In this document: positions 45,457 through 54,883 of the stretch, in pieces
Layout of the letters: every line of letters begins with the position of its first letter
How positions within the stretch are numbered: position 1 is the stretch's first letter
Source of the DNA: DASTCZ01 sp035308165
GTDB lineage: Bacteria > Acidobacteriota > Terriglobia > Acidiferrales > UBA7541
Reading direction: 5' to 3'
Length of the DNA stretch: 64,000 nt
Assembly (NCBI GenBank): GCA_035308165.1
Contig: DATGHC010000009.1
Span: forward strand, 1-64,000
Made by a program: the position numbers and the translations under genes
Notes under the pieces: model-generated
Seen by the model: only the letters and a program-made list of their open reading frames with translations
Databases searched by the model: none
What the model was told of the DNA's origin: nothing

Positions 45457-46430
45457 CTAATACAATTGACACGTAATTTCCACATGAATTCTCCGGCTTA
45501 TTAAATTGCCATCTTTGTCTCTGGCTGGCTTAAACTTCCAGGTCTGAATTACAATTACGGATGCCTCGTCAAACCCAAATCTACCGGGACGAACTACGGA
45601 GACGTCCGTCGCCCTACCGTCGGGCATCACAGTAAGAGTTAGCCCGACAATTCCCTGAATCTTGGCACTGCGCGCCCATTCCGGATATTCGGGGCGCGGA
45701 CAGTATTCGCACGACGCATCAGTGGCTTTCGATTCGCCAGACGGTTGATTTGACGATTTCAGCTGAAGATCCCTCTCATCGGAAATGAATAAATCTTCAT
45801 CGCGGAGCGTCGCAAATGGATAAATGTTTTTTTTGCCGCCTTGAACTGAGTTGCATCCAAAACAAATGGGAAAGAGATTGTTGCGAGGATTGTCCCCTCT
45901 GGATCACTCGCCTTTGTTAGAGATACTTTTAGGGTTAGAGAAGCTGGCGTTATGAATTCAAAACTCATGAATACAAAGCCCTGTGCTTTCATTAATCGAC
46001 TGATCCATGCTGCAAGAGAGTTAGTCAGCAACATGACGTCGGAGACCCGCTCCTGTCGCAGCCGTTCTCGGAGCGCGGACCGGTCGATTACGCGAAATCC
46101 CTGTGCCCGTCGAGCCAAGGCCGCGCTTAATGCATCTCCGATGACAGGGCCAAGTGTGGTCAATTCATCCACGGGCCCCAATCCGCCAAAGACGGTGACG
46201 GCAGAGAATCGCTTTGAGTTGATAATCGGTACGAGCTTGTCGGCGAGAGCGTCCATCTGCTGTTCGGAGATTGGCGTCATCTCTTGGGCAGAATCCTGTT
46301 GACCAGCGGCCTGCGCGGGCGGTTGCTGCGCATGACTGAATTCAGAGACGCCCAACAAGACAACACCAAGACACATAGCGAACCAGCTTTTTCTTGACCG
46401 TTCTCGTCTATGGGAAATCAGGAATTTCAC
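45457..46430 (-). pseudogene. CsgG/FlgO-like plus TonB C-terminal protein, frameshifted at an A8 run
   Basis: The 223-residue frame 45759-46430 has a signal peptide (SWFAMCLGVVLLGVSEFSHAQ) and a CsgG/FlgO-like domain (PIINSKRFSAVTVFGGLGPV; GFRVIDRSALRERLRQERVS). It then leaves the homologous frame. At the A8 tract (minus strand, 45827-45834) a -1 shift, or one added A, continues through NIYPFATLRDEDLF to a TonB C-terminal domain (EYPEWARSAKIQGIVG; VIVIQTWKFKPARDKDGNL), with a stop at 45457-45459. The downstream paralogue has both domains in one frame. Possible explanations are a sequencing indel, a true mutation, or programmed -1 slippage on A-AAA-AAA. The extent given covers the restored gene. 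Confidence 0.75.
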
Positions 46431-46456
46431 CGGAAGGACCTTGAAAATCGTGCGCC

Positions 46457-47377
46457 CTACCTCAGCTTGAACGAAACTTCAACGGGCACCTGCACCGCAA
46501 CCAAATTTCCCTGCGCATCTTTGGCTGGTTGGAATTTCCAATCCAGGACCGTATCAATCGCATTGGCGTCCAGTCCGTGCCCCATGGGTTTGGCGACCAT
46601 GACATCGTCGGCCAGGCCGTCCGGCCGAACAACAATCAGCAATAGAACAATTCCTGAAATCTTGAGCCGTCTGGCCTCCTCTGAATAGGAAGGATTCGGA
46701 CAAACCACGCATCTTGGATAGCCCGCGCCTGGTGCGACAGGAGAAGCTCCGGGAAAATTCGACTCCGGCTGGAAGTCCGAGTCAGCCAATGCCGATTGTT
46801 GGTCCGTCAGAGTAATGCTTCCGGCCTCCAGGTGAATTGATTGGAACCCTTCTTTACCCCTGGTAAAAAATTCCGCCACCAGTGAAGCGTGCAAGCCGGT
46901 AAGCGCGTAAACCCGGAATGTGACATAGGCATCCGCCCGCGCATGATCGGCAATCCATGCCCCGATCTCATCGCTATAGAGCATTCCCTCTGAGACTCGG
47001 CTCTGGCGCAACATCTCGCGAACGACATTTCCTTCCAGCACGCGGCTCCTCCGCGCTTGGAGCACCAACGAATCGTTGAATGCATCGCGCAGTTTCGCGC
47101 CCAGATCGCTTACTTTGGCTTCCGGCCCCCCGCCCCCGACCACAACAACGCTGTCTGGTTTCTTCTTGTCGATTTCCTCCGCCATTTTTTTCGCCAAAGA
47201 GTCCAGATCGGGTGCCGCCAGCGAAATGGGCGGCGCGACTCGAGAAGGGTTCTGCAACCCATGATTGGCCGGCCGCGCATGGCCGGGATCCGGCATCAGG
47301 ATCAGTGCGCCCAGCAGCAAGCTGGCAACCAAGAAGACTTTCGCTCGCGCCCGGCCGTATCTTGTGCAGAATGGCAT
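46457..47377 (-). CDS. CsgG/FlgO-like plus TonB C-terminal domain protein
   Basis: 306 residues from the ATG at 47377, preceded by GGGAG; an alternative start is 47395. The signal segment is AKVFLVASLLLGALILMPDP. The middle (KPDSVVVVGGGGPEAKVSD; RRSRVLEGNVVREMLRQSRV) matches the CsgG/FlgO fold of the upstream frameshifted paralogue. The C-terminus is a TonB domain (PNPSYSEEARRLKISGIVLL; TVLDWKFQPAKDAQGNLVAV). Such domains bind outer-membrane receptors or serve as periplasmic links; this one lacks the N-terminal TonB membrane/proline arm, so energy transduction is doubtful. The gene is intact, unlike its neighbour 26 bp downstream. Confidence 0.75.
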   Translation of the reverse strand: MPFCTRYGRARAKVFLVASLLLGALILMPDPGHARPANHGLQNPSRVAPPISLAAPDLDSLAKKMAEEIDKKKPDSVVVVGGGGPEAKVSDLGAKLRDAFNDSLVLQARRSRVLEGNVVREMLRQSRVSEGMLYSDEIGAWIADHARADAYVTFRVYALTGLHASLVAEFFTRGKEGFQSIHLEAGSITLTDQQSALADSDFQPESNFPGASPVAPGAGYPRCVVCPNPSYSEEARRLKISGIVLLLIVVRPDGLADDVMVAKPMGHGLDANAIDTVLDWKFQPAKDAQGNLVAVQVPVEVSFKLR

Positions 47378-47551
47378 GCTTAAACTCCCAACCAAATTCC
47401 GAGAGAGGTTACCACGATGCTAGTTATTCAGAAAAGAGAGCCGTATGCGGTTTTCTGCAATGGCCACTGCTCGCCGCGGGCTTTCACAAATCATGGACCC
47501 GGAATTTATTTTCCCGCAGCTCTTCTCCGCATCCTATAATCCGCGCTGCTG

Positions 47552-50140
47552 ATGCCCCTATCGAATGGTACGAAACTTGGCCCCTACGAAATCGTCGCGC
47601 CCATTGGTGCGGGCGGCATGGGCGAAGTCTATCGCGCCCGCGATACGCGTCTCGACCGCACCGTTGCCATCAAAGTTTTGCCCTCCCTTTTTGCAAGTGA
47701 CGCGGACCGTCTACACCGCTTCGAGCAGGAAGCGCGTGCGGTGGGCGCGCTGAATCACCCAAACATTCTGGCGATCTACGACATCGGCGAGAGCGAAGAC
47801 TCGCCGTACCTCGTCACCGAATTGCTCGAAGGCCAAACCCTGCGCGAGCGGTTGCAGGGGGGCGCGCTCCCGATACGCAAGGCGCTCGACTACGGAGTGC
47901 AAGCCGCGGCGGGGCTCGCGGCGGCACACGAGAAAGGAATTGTTCATCGCGACCTGAAGCCGGAAAATATTTACGTCACGAATGACGGCCGGGTGAAAAT
48001 TCTCGACTTCGGGCTGGCGAAGGTTTCGCCGGCCGGCGGGGAGCAAACGCTCCTCACGCGAAGCGGTAGCGGCGCAGGTCACACGCGGCCGGGGGCGGTA
48101 CTGGGCACAGCCGGGTACATGTCGCCCGAGCAGGTTCGCGGAATGCCGGCCGACGCACGGTCGGATTTGTTTTCGCTGGGCATGATCCTCTACGAGATGG
48201 TTTCGGGGCATAAGCCGTTTCACGGCGATTCCGCCGTGGAGACGATGAACGCAATCCTGAAGGAGGATCCCCCGGAACTTATCGCCACGAACCGTACGGT
48301 GCCTCCGGGGTTGGAGCGGATCATTCGACGCTGCCTGGAAAAGAATCCCTCCGAGCGATTTCAATCCGCGCGCGACCTGGGATTTGCGCTCGAAGCGATC
48401 TCGGGCGCATCAAGCGTCTCCGGCTCCACGCCAGCGGGAATTGCTGCACCGGAAAAACAACGCGCCTGGGCGATGCCCGCGGTCATTTGGCTGGTGCTGG
48501 GACTGGCGGCTGGATCCCTGATCACAATCTTCGTGTTTCGAAATACGCCAGACGCGAGGAAGGTTGAGGTTCTCCCACTGAACTTCAAGACGGAGTGTGT
48601 TTTCAATGCGCGATTCGCGCCCGATGGTGCAACCGCGGTTTATAGTGCTGCCCGTGAGGGGAACACTCCGCAGTTATACCTTCACCGGGCAGACTATCCC
48701 GCGCCTCAGGCGTTTGGCCCGCCGGACACGCACCTGCTTTCGATCTCCTCGAAAGGAGAGATGGCCGTCCTGACGGACGCGCACTTCGCTTCGCATGTTT
48801 TGTTCAGTGGAACGCTGGCGCGAATGGATATGGGCGGTGGAGCACCGCGAGCCATCTTGCAAGATGTCCAGGGCGCGGATTGGAATCCCGATGGATCCGG
48901 TCTCGCGATCATTCGTGCGATAAATGGCAAGAGCCGCCTGGAGTATCCCGCTGGCAAAGTGCTCTACGAGACCGCGGGATATGTGAGCGACTTGCGATTC
49001 TCACCGCGCGGCGATCAAATCGCGTTCCTGGACCACCCTCTGCCGGGCGATGATCGAGGGTCGGTAGACTTGGTGGACCTCGAAGGCCACAAAAAAGTTC
49101 TTACCGATGGCTATACAAGCGAGGAGGGCCTGGCCTGGGCACGCGACGGAGAAACGGTTTACTTCGGCGCGCAGAAGGTGTCCGAAACCGTGCTCCAGAT
49201 TTTCGCGGTGACCCTATCAGGCAAAGTCAGAAGTGTTTTTGAGAGTACCGACAACCTTTTTCTTGAGGATACGAACAGCAAAGGAGATCTGCTCGTTGCA
49301 GGAGACACGTTCGTAAATGTTTTGAAAGCGTTGGGGCCCGGAGCTTCGGCGGAGCGCGATTTTTCCTGGCTGGACGCATCCAGCAATCCAGCACTTACCG
49401 GAAACGGCAAGCAGATGCTTTTCACCGAGGAGGATTCGGGCGCAGGCGCTAATTATAGCCTTCTGCTACAAGCATTGGATGGTTCGCCGCCCGTTCGTTT
49501 GGGTGAAGGCGTCTCTATGGGATTTTCGCCCGATGGCGCATGGGCTCTTTCCCTGCTTCCGGGTCCTCCCTCCCAATTAGTGGTTTATCCCACGGGGGCT
49601 GGAGAAAAGCGCGTACTCGAGCATGGGAAGATCGTGACCTACTCCTGGGGGATATTCTTTCATGACGGGACTCACGCACTTGTGTGCGGGAACGAGGCGG
49701 AGCATGGAACGCGTTGCTTTATGCAGGATATTGGCGGAGGGCAGCCACATCCAATTACTCCCGAAGGGACAAATTGGGGAATTGTCTCTCCAGATGATAA
49801 GTCAGTTCTCGCGAGTGGCAGAGAGAATAAGTATTTTGTTTATCTAATTGCCGGTGGCGCTGCGCGATCTGTGCCATGGATCGCGCCAGATGAGAGCGTG
49901 ATCCGCTGGACGGTGGATGGCCGGGGAGTCCTCGTCTACCGCCAGATGCAGATTCCATCGGTGGTCGAATTGGTTGACTTGTCCACGGGTCGTCGAACAA
50001 GAGTTCGCGAACTTTCACCAGCTGACCGGGCAGGAGTGGTCCAAATCTCGCAAGTTGCGTTTTCAGACGATGGGAAATCCTACGCTTACTCCTACAACCA
50101 AAACGTATCCAGGCTTGCGCTGATCGAGGGTGTGAAGTGA
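47552..50140 (+). CDS. Membrane Ser/Thr protein kinase with PD40 propeller (copy 1)
   Basis: 862 residues. The cytoplasmic kinase domain (about 12-280) has P-loop GAGGMGEVY (19-27), Lys41, HRDLKPEN with Asp134, DFGLAK and the SPEQVRG activation-loop end, so it should be active. One membrane helix (AVIWLVLGLAAGSLITIFVF, near 315-337) follows, then an extracytoplasmic beta-propeller with PD40 motifs (FNARFAPDGATAVYSA; GADWNPDGSGLAIIR; LRFSPRGDQIAFLD). A TATAAT at 47535-47540 lies only about 12 bp before the ATG, so the mRNA may be almost leaderless. A second kinase of this type lies 700 bp downstream. Confidence 0.93.
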   Translation: MPLSNGTKLGPYEIVAPIGAGGMGEVYRARDTRLDRTVAIKVLPSLFASDADRLHRFEQEARAVGALNHPNILAIYDIGESEDSPYLVTELLEGQTLRERLQGGALPIRKALDYGVQAAAGLAAAHEKGIVHRDLKPENIYVTNDGRVKILDFGLAKVSPAGGEQTLLTRSGSGAGHTRPGAVLGTAGYMSPEQVRGMPADARSDLFSLGMILYEMVSGHKPFHGDSAVETMNAILKEDPPELIATNRTVPPGLERIIRRCLEKNPSERFQSARDLGFALEAISGASSVSGSTPAGIAAPEKQRAWAMPAVIWLVLGLAAGSLITIFVFRNTPDARKVEVLPLNFKTECVFNARFAPDGATAVYSAAREGNTPQLYLHRADYPAPQAFGPPDTHLLSISSKGEMAVLTDAHFASHVLFSGTLARMDMGGGAPRAILQDVQGADWNPDGSGLAIIRAINGKSRLEYPAGKVLYETAGYVSDLRFSPRGDQIAFLDHPLPGDDRGSVDLVDLEGHKKVLTDGYTSEEGLAWARDGETVYFGAQKVSETVLQIFAVTLSGKVRSVFESTDNLFLEDTNSKGDLLVAGDTFVNVLKALGPGASAERDFSWLDASSNPALTGNGKQMLFTEEDSGAGANYSLLLQALDGSPPVRLGEGVSMGFSPDGAWALSLLPGPPSQLVVYPTGAGEKRVLEHGKIVTYSWGIFFHDGTHALVCGNEAEHGTRCFMQDIGGGQPHPITPEGTNWGIVSPDDKSVLASGRENKYFVYLIAGGAARSVPWIAPDESVIRWTVDGRGVLVYRQMQIPSVVELVDLSTGRRTRVRELSPADRAGVVQISQVAFSDDGKSYAYSYNQNVSRLALIEGVK

Positions 50141-50214
50141 CGCTCACGGCAAGGACAAGACTCGGCCCCTACGAAATCGTCACACCTATCCGCACGGGCG
50201 GATCCGGAGCGATT
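50137..50214 (+). pseudogene. Remnant of a Ser/Thr kinase N-terminus
   Basis: Beginning in the GTGA overlap with the preceding stop, the frame reads RTRLGPYEIVTPIRTGGSG, which is the opening of these kinases (RLGPYEIV plus the start of the P-loop). It then runs into unrelated sequence that is antisense to a TPR fragment. Only about 20-25 residues of kinase remain, so this is the scar of a third kinase copy. Confidence 0.65.
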
Positions 50215-50714
50215 TCACGGGGCGAGGTTCAATTTGCGGACCAGCGCGTTGTAGCGAGGGTCGCCGTGAAGAGGATCAAGGATGGGAGAGTGGATCCAAC
50301 TCGGGAGCAGGTCGTCCTCATTCTCAGCTGATTTCTCCAGCCAGGAAATGGATTTCTCGTGTTCACCCAGTTGCGCCCACGCTATTGCGTGGAGAATTCG
50401 ATCTATATAGGTTTCTCCCCGGGTTTCTGTCTTCTGCCGCGCAACTTCCAGAACTCCGCGCCAATATCCATTTTTGTCCGGCCTTGGTTTCATCTTGCCG
50501 AATTCTGGATAATTGAGAATTCCAACCTGGCGCGCTTCCTCGAATTGCCCCTCAATCTCATAGGATTCAAGCAAGCGCTCGTGAGTAAGATAGAAATGTG
50601 GATCCATGGCAAGCGCCCGGTCCAGTTGCGATTTGGCCTCTGAATACCGCCTTGCGGGAAGGTTTGGCCGATCAGAGAGGAAGGTTCCGCCATTCGACGC
50701 AAATCCTAGTTTCT
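50215..50714 (-). pseudogene. Truncated C-terminal remnant of a TPR protein
   Basis: Minus-strand frame with a stop at 50215 and open back to about 50714 without a convincing start. It reads ARRYSEAKSQLDRALAMDPH, SYEIEGQFEEARQVGIL, HAIAWAQLGEHEKSISWLEK and ends HGDPRYNALVRKLNLAP. TPR repeats with this type of ending are common C-termini of acidobacterial kinase-TPR or winged-helix-TPR proteins. The N-terminal half is missing. Its stop abuts the kinase fragment in opposite orientation, so two broken genes meet here. A short expressed protein starting at ATG 50607 is possible but less likely. Confidence 0.6.
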
Positions 50715-50781
50715 TTTAAGCGCGCAGTCAAAGAAAAGGAACTCTGCGGGATTTACAACTGACGACGAGTAGTTATTTAAA

Positions 50782-50811
50782 TTGCTGGTTCGCTTTGGAG
50801 ATGACTATAAT
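50782..50811 (+). promoter_or_regulatory. Sigma70-type promoter of the second kinase gene
   Basis: TTGCTG (50782-50787) and TATAAT (50806-50811) are separated by 18 bp. The ATG follows at 50847, with GGAAG as ribosome site. Confidence 0.6.
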
Positions 50812-50846
50812 TCGGCGCGGATGCTCCCACACCAAATGGAAGTGAC

Positions 50847-53615
50847 ATGGCGCTGAATCCCGGAACGAGGCTAGGGCCATACGAAATCGTCGCAGGTATA
50901 GGTGCGGGCGGCATGGGTGAGGTTTATCGCGCCCGCGATACGCGCCTCGACCGCACCGTCGCCATCAAAGTTTTGCCCCAGCATCTTGCCGAAACGCCGG
51001 AAGCGCGCCAGCGCTTTGAGCGCGAAGCGAGGGCTGTCTCCGCGCTGAACCATCCTCACATCTGCACGCTCTACGATGTCGGCACGCAGAACGGCACCGA
51101 TTTCCTCGTGATGGAGTACATCGAAGGTGAAACTCTGGCCGCGCGGATTGATAAAGGTTCGCTCCTCATCAAAGAGTTGCTGGAAATCGGAATCCAGATT
51201 GCCGACGCGCTCGACAAAGCTCACCGCGGGGGCATCATTCATCGAGATCTAAAACCAGGCAATATCATGGTGACCAAGCAAGGTGTAAAGCTCTTGGACT
51301 TCGGTCTGGCGAAAGCGGTGGATACGTCGATGGCAACGGGCTCGACGTTATCCCCGACCGCCCCTCCCGAACGGAAATCTCTCACCGAACGAGGAATGGT
51401 TGTTGGCACGTTTCAGTACATGTCCCCCGAGCAACTGGAAGGCAAGGAACTGGATTCGCGGAGCGACATTTTCTCATTCGGCGCGGTGCTCTATGAAATG
51501 GCCACCGGCAGGAACGCGTTTTCCGGCGCCAGCCGAGCCAGCATCATCGCGGCTATCTTGACCTCGGAGCCGCCGCCCATCGGCGCGCTTCAGCCGTTGT
51601 CACCGCCCGCGCTTGACCGCGCAGTGCGCCAGTGTCTGGCGAAAAATCCCGAAGACCGCTGGCAGACTGCGCGCGACCTCTTGCTCGAACTAAAATGGAT
51701 TGAAGATGCAGGCATGCAGGCAGGCGTACCCCCGGCTGATGCAACGCACCACAAAACTCGTGAGCGAACTTTGTCAGCCATCGCGGCTGTCCTGGGGGTG
51801 ATTGCCATCGCGCTCGCTATCGGTTACGTTCAGCGCGCACCAAAGCCCGCGCAGCTCATGCCTCCGGTGCGTCTGAATGCGGAACTTGGCGCGGACGCGT
51901 CTCTATCCGAAATTGGGTATGGGGCCGACGCCGTTCTTTCACCTGATGGCGCGCGGATGGTATTTGTTGCCGAGGGAACCGACAAAAAGCAGCGCCTGTA
52001 CATCCGCTCGCTGGATCAGATGCGCGCCACGGTCCTTCTCGGTACGGAAGAGGCCCGCGATCCCTTTTTTTCGCCGGATGGCCAGTGGATCGCCTTCTTC
52101 GCCGGGGGCCGGTTGAAAAAGATCTCCGTGCAAGGCGGCGAAGCATTCACGCTTTGCGATGCTCCCAATGAACGCGGTGGAAGCTGGGGGGACACGGCCC
52201 TCATCGTGTTTGCCCCTGGAGTCGCGACAGGGTTATCAAAGGTGTCCTCGGCAGGTGGAACACCGGAACCCTTCACAGTGCTGGATAGCCAGAATCGCGC
52301 GGGCACGCATCGTTGGCCTCAGTTTCTGCCCGGTGGGAAGGATGTGCTGTTCACCTTCAGTCCTACAGGTATCGGGTTCGACGATGCGGATATTGTTGCG
52401 TACTCCGCGGCTTCCGGGAAGTCGAAAACAGTTCTTCACGGTGGCTCGTACGCCCACTATGTGCCCAGCGGCTATCTTGTCTATGAGCGTAATAACACCC
52501 TGTTTGCTGCCCCCTTCGACCTACAGCGGCTGGAAGTGACGGGCAAGTCCGCTCCTGTTCTGGGGGGTGTCGCAACGACTCAAACCGGAGGAGCACTATT
52601 CTCTGTCTCCGATTCTGGAACCCTCATGTATGTCGGAGGCTCCGCGGCGAATCCGGACGCCTCCATCTATTGGATGGATGCTTCGGGCAAATTCACTCCT
52701 CTCCGCGAGACTCCCGGCAATTACCACGATCTCGGGGTTTCTCCCGATGGCAAGCGGCTGGCAATGGATATTACGAATGGGGACAGAACCGACATTTGGG
52801 TGGACGACTGGGAGCGGGATGCACTTACCCGGCTCACTTTTTCCGCCGATCAGAATTACGCTCCCGTCTGGACGCCCGACGGCCAAAGAATCGTTTATGC
52901 ATCTGCGGAGAAAGGGGAGGCGTCCAACCTCTGGTGGATTCGCGCCGACGGCGGGGGCGATGCCCAACGCTTGACCGAAAGTAAGGACCCCCAGTCTCCC
53001 TCGTCATGGAGTCCCGATGGAAAGGTCCTTGCGTTTTCTCAATCGAACCCCGGGACGGGATGGGGCATCGTGACCTTGACTGTCGAAGGCAGCGAGAAGT
53101 CCGGTTGGAAATTGGGACAGCCAACGCAATTCGTGAACTCACCATCCTTGGAGCTGCTCCCCGCGCTCTCGCCCGATGGCCATTGGATCGCGTACATGTC
53201 CAACGAATCGGGAATGTACGAAATCTACGTCCGGCCCTTTCCCGGCCCGGGCGGAAAGTGGCAGGTTTCCAACGGGGGCGGCCATAAGATCGGAGGCTGG
53301 GGACCCGAATGGTCCCGGAATGGCAATGAGCTTTTGTTTTTCGTTCCGTCCAGCCATCAGATCATGGCGGTTAGCTACGCCTCGTCAGGCGACTCCTTCC
53401 GTGCGGACAAGCCGCATCTCTGGTCGCCCGGCCAATTCGCAGATCGCCGGATCAACGTCAACAATCCCAACTTCAGTCTGCACCCCGACGGCAAACGAAT
53501 CGCTGTCCTCAGAACTTCCAGCACTGAATCTGGACCCCCTCCTATCAAGTCGGTCAGCTTCATCTTCAATTTCTTCGACGAGCTGCGCCGCAAAGTCCCC
53601 GCCGGAAAGAATTGA
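50847..53615 (+). CDS. Membrane Ser/Thr protein kinase with PD40 propeller (copy 2)
   Basis: 922 residues, same plan as copy 1. The kinase domain has GAGGMGEVY (19-27), Lys41, HRDLKPGN with Asp134, LLDFGLAKAV and MSPEQLEG; all catalytic positions are kept. A membrane helix (IAAVLGVIAIALAIGYVQ, near 320) precedes a long propeller with PD40 blades (AVLSPDGARMVFVAEG; DPFFSPDGQWIAFFAGG; LGVSPDGKRLAMDITNGD; APVWTPDGQRIVYASAE; PALSPDGHWIAYMSNESGMY). Kinase N-termini of the two copies are almost identical over the first 45 residues, while the propellers have diverged, so they probably sense different signals. Confidence 0.94.
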   Translation: MALNPGTRLGPYEIVAGIGAGGMGEVYRARDTRLDRTVAIKVLPQHLAETPEARQRFEREARAVSALNHPHICTLYDVGTQNGTDFLVMEYIEGETLAARIDKGSLLIKELLEIGIQIADALDKAHRGGIIHRDLKPGNIMVTKQGVKLLDFGLAKAVDTSMATGSTLSPTAPPERKSLTERGMVVGTFQYMSPEQLEGKELDSRSDIFSFGAVLYEMATGRNAFSGASRASIIAAILTSEPPPIGALQPLSPPALDRAVRQCLAKNPEDRWQTARDLLLELKWIEDAGMQAGVPPADATHHKTRERTLSAIAAVLGVIAIALAIGYVQRAPKPAQLMPPVRLNAELGADASLSEIGYGADAVLSPDGARMVFVAEGTDKKQRLYIRSLDQMRATVLLGTEEARDPFFSPDGQWIAFFAGGRLKKISVQGGEAFTLCDAPNERGGSWGDTALIVFAPGVATGLSKVSSAGGTPEPFTVLDSQNRAGTHRWPQFLPGGKDVLFTFSPTGIGFDDADIVAYSAASGKSKTVLHGGSYAHYVPSGYLVYERNNTLFAAPFDLQRLEVTGKSAPVLGGVATTQTGGALFSVSDSGTLMYVGGSAANPDASIYWMDASGKFTPLRETPGNYHDLGVSPDGKRLAMDITNGDRTDIWVDDWERDALTRLTFSADQNYAPVWTPDGQRIVYASAEKGEASNLWWIRADGGGDAQRLTESKDPQSPSSWSPDGKVLAFSQSNPGTGWGIVTLTVEGSEKSGWKLGQPTQFVNSPSLELLPALSPDGHWIAYMSNESGMYEIYVRPFPGPGGKWQVSNGGGHKIGGWGPEWSRNGNELLFFVPSSHQIMAVSYASSGDSFRADKPHLWSPGQFADRRINVNNPNFSLHPDGKRIAVLRTSSTESGPPPIKSVSFIFNFFDELRRKVPAGKN

Positions 53616-54159
53616 CGCCCGTGTCGGAGCCCACCCTTGATCCGCAGCGCCAGACCAAGAGTGTGCAAACCAAGTGGAGTTTGAATTCTTTTCCACACAC
53701 GATTCTCGAAATATTCTCTTGACGATAATTACCTGAATTGGTAACATGCACTGCAGTCTGGATTGATCCTTCAAGCCAGAGGGCCTCTAGAATCAAGTAT
53801 CTTCTTTACGGCGCCCGGGACTGCAACAAATCACACCCTGTCGCCTTGCTCGTTCGATGCGAGCGAAAAACCGCGCGGTTCTTCGTCGTTGGAAGCCGAA
53901 ATGAAGATTTAAGTCCTTTGATGTCCGCAGTTACGAAGGTCGGGTCATAAGCCCTTTAGAATGAAATTCATTGGACGATGCGCGCCCACAAACCCTTTGT
54001 TTTGATATTCATATCGAAATGATGGGGGAGGGGGTCCCGGTCGTACGGAACGACCGGGCCGACGGGGTCCAGTTTGCTGGAGCCCTGCGGCACACAAAAA
54101 ATGTCTCAGCAAAGCAGGATGAAAATGCTCGCTTGGGTAAGGAGGAGACTAAAGAAGAA
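53616..54159. other. Intergenic region after the second kinase
   Basis: About 540 bp without a supported gene. A promoter-like pair TTGACG (53719-53724), 17 bp, TAACAT (53742-53747) overlaps the palindrome TTACC-N6-GGTAA (53729-53744). A 70-codon frame follows, but it has a TTG start and no recognisable domain. Confidence 0.5.
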
Positions 54160-54558
54160 CTACGACGCCGATGCCTTTGGTGCCTGGGCGTGGAAACTCT
54201 GAATCGCTGCGGAAAGATTTCCGAACGTGGGGATCGCGTCCAGCAGTCGCGTAACGCTGAGCGCGTCATGCACGCGCCCCGCGGGGCAAACCAGCCGCAG
54301 GCTGCCGCCCTTGCGGGTCAGTCCGGTGCATTGTCGGACCAGCGCGCTGATGCCTGAGCTGTCAATCTGTACCAGGCCGGTCAGGTCGACCAGCATTTTT
54401 GTCCAGCCTTCGGTGGACAGCCGCTGCAGCTCGCGGTCCAAGATTTCGCTGTTTTCGCCTAGCGTGGCTCGGCCGCGCGGCTCCACAATCACGATACCGG
54501 CGTCATTGCGCGTGATGATTTCGAGTTTGGGATGTTCGGTAGTCATAACCGTTTTCAC
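54160..54558 (-). CDS. STAS-domain anti-sigma factor antagonist-like protein
   Basis: 132 residues, single STAS domain (about residues 10-110). The regulatory serine region reads QIDSSGISALVRQC, which keeps the phosphorylatable Ser of SpoIIAA-like proteins, and MLVDLTGLVQ precedes it. Such proteins bind anti-sigma kinases in a phosphorylation-dependent way; no anti-sigma kinase or cognate sigma gene is adjacent. A GGAG site precedes the start. It lies between the kinases and a diguanylate cyclase, and is transcribed away from the latter. Confidence 0.87.
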   Translation of the reverse strand: MKTVMTTEHPKLEIITRNDAGIVIVEPRGRATLGENSEILDRELQRLSTEGWTKMLVDLTGLVQIDSSGISALVRQCTGLTRKGGSLRLVCPAGRVHDALSVTRLLDAIPTFGNLSAAIQSFHAQAPKASAS

Positions 54559-54883
54559 CGGACTCCTCCAGCAGCTCCCGGCTGGGAAGCATTATACGAC
54601 GGAGTTGCCACAACGCCAGCGTGCTTATTTAGGAAGCCTTCGCCGCCACTGAAAAAGTCACTCAGGATGAGCTGGCATGCAAGCCGGCACATTAGATTAG
54701 ACGCCAATCGGGAGGATTCGTATGCTAATAAAATAATTTGAAAGCGCCTCCCAGCCGCTCGATATTGAAGTAGTACGCCGTGCGTCCTATCCGCAAACAG
54801 GAAGGTTTGCATTTTCCAAATGTTTTCGTCGCGCGCTCGTATAATTGAATCAGCTAACCCGACTTGGGCTCCGGGCAGGAGTG
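54559..54883. other. Divergent promoter region between STAS and GGDEF genes
   Basis: About 325 bp. A minus-strand -10 TATAAT (54591-54596) suits the STAS gene, but no good -35 was found. No gene or strong structure is visible. Confidence 0.4.

Noticed and set aside
53738..53950. 70-codon plus-strand frame behind a promoter-like pair
   Set aside because: It has a TTG start, no ribosome site and no recognisable domain; treated as intergenic.
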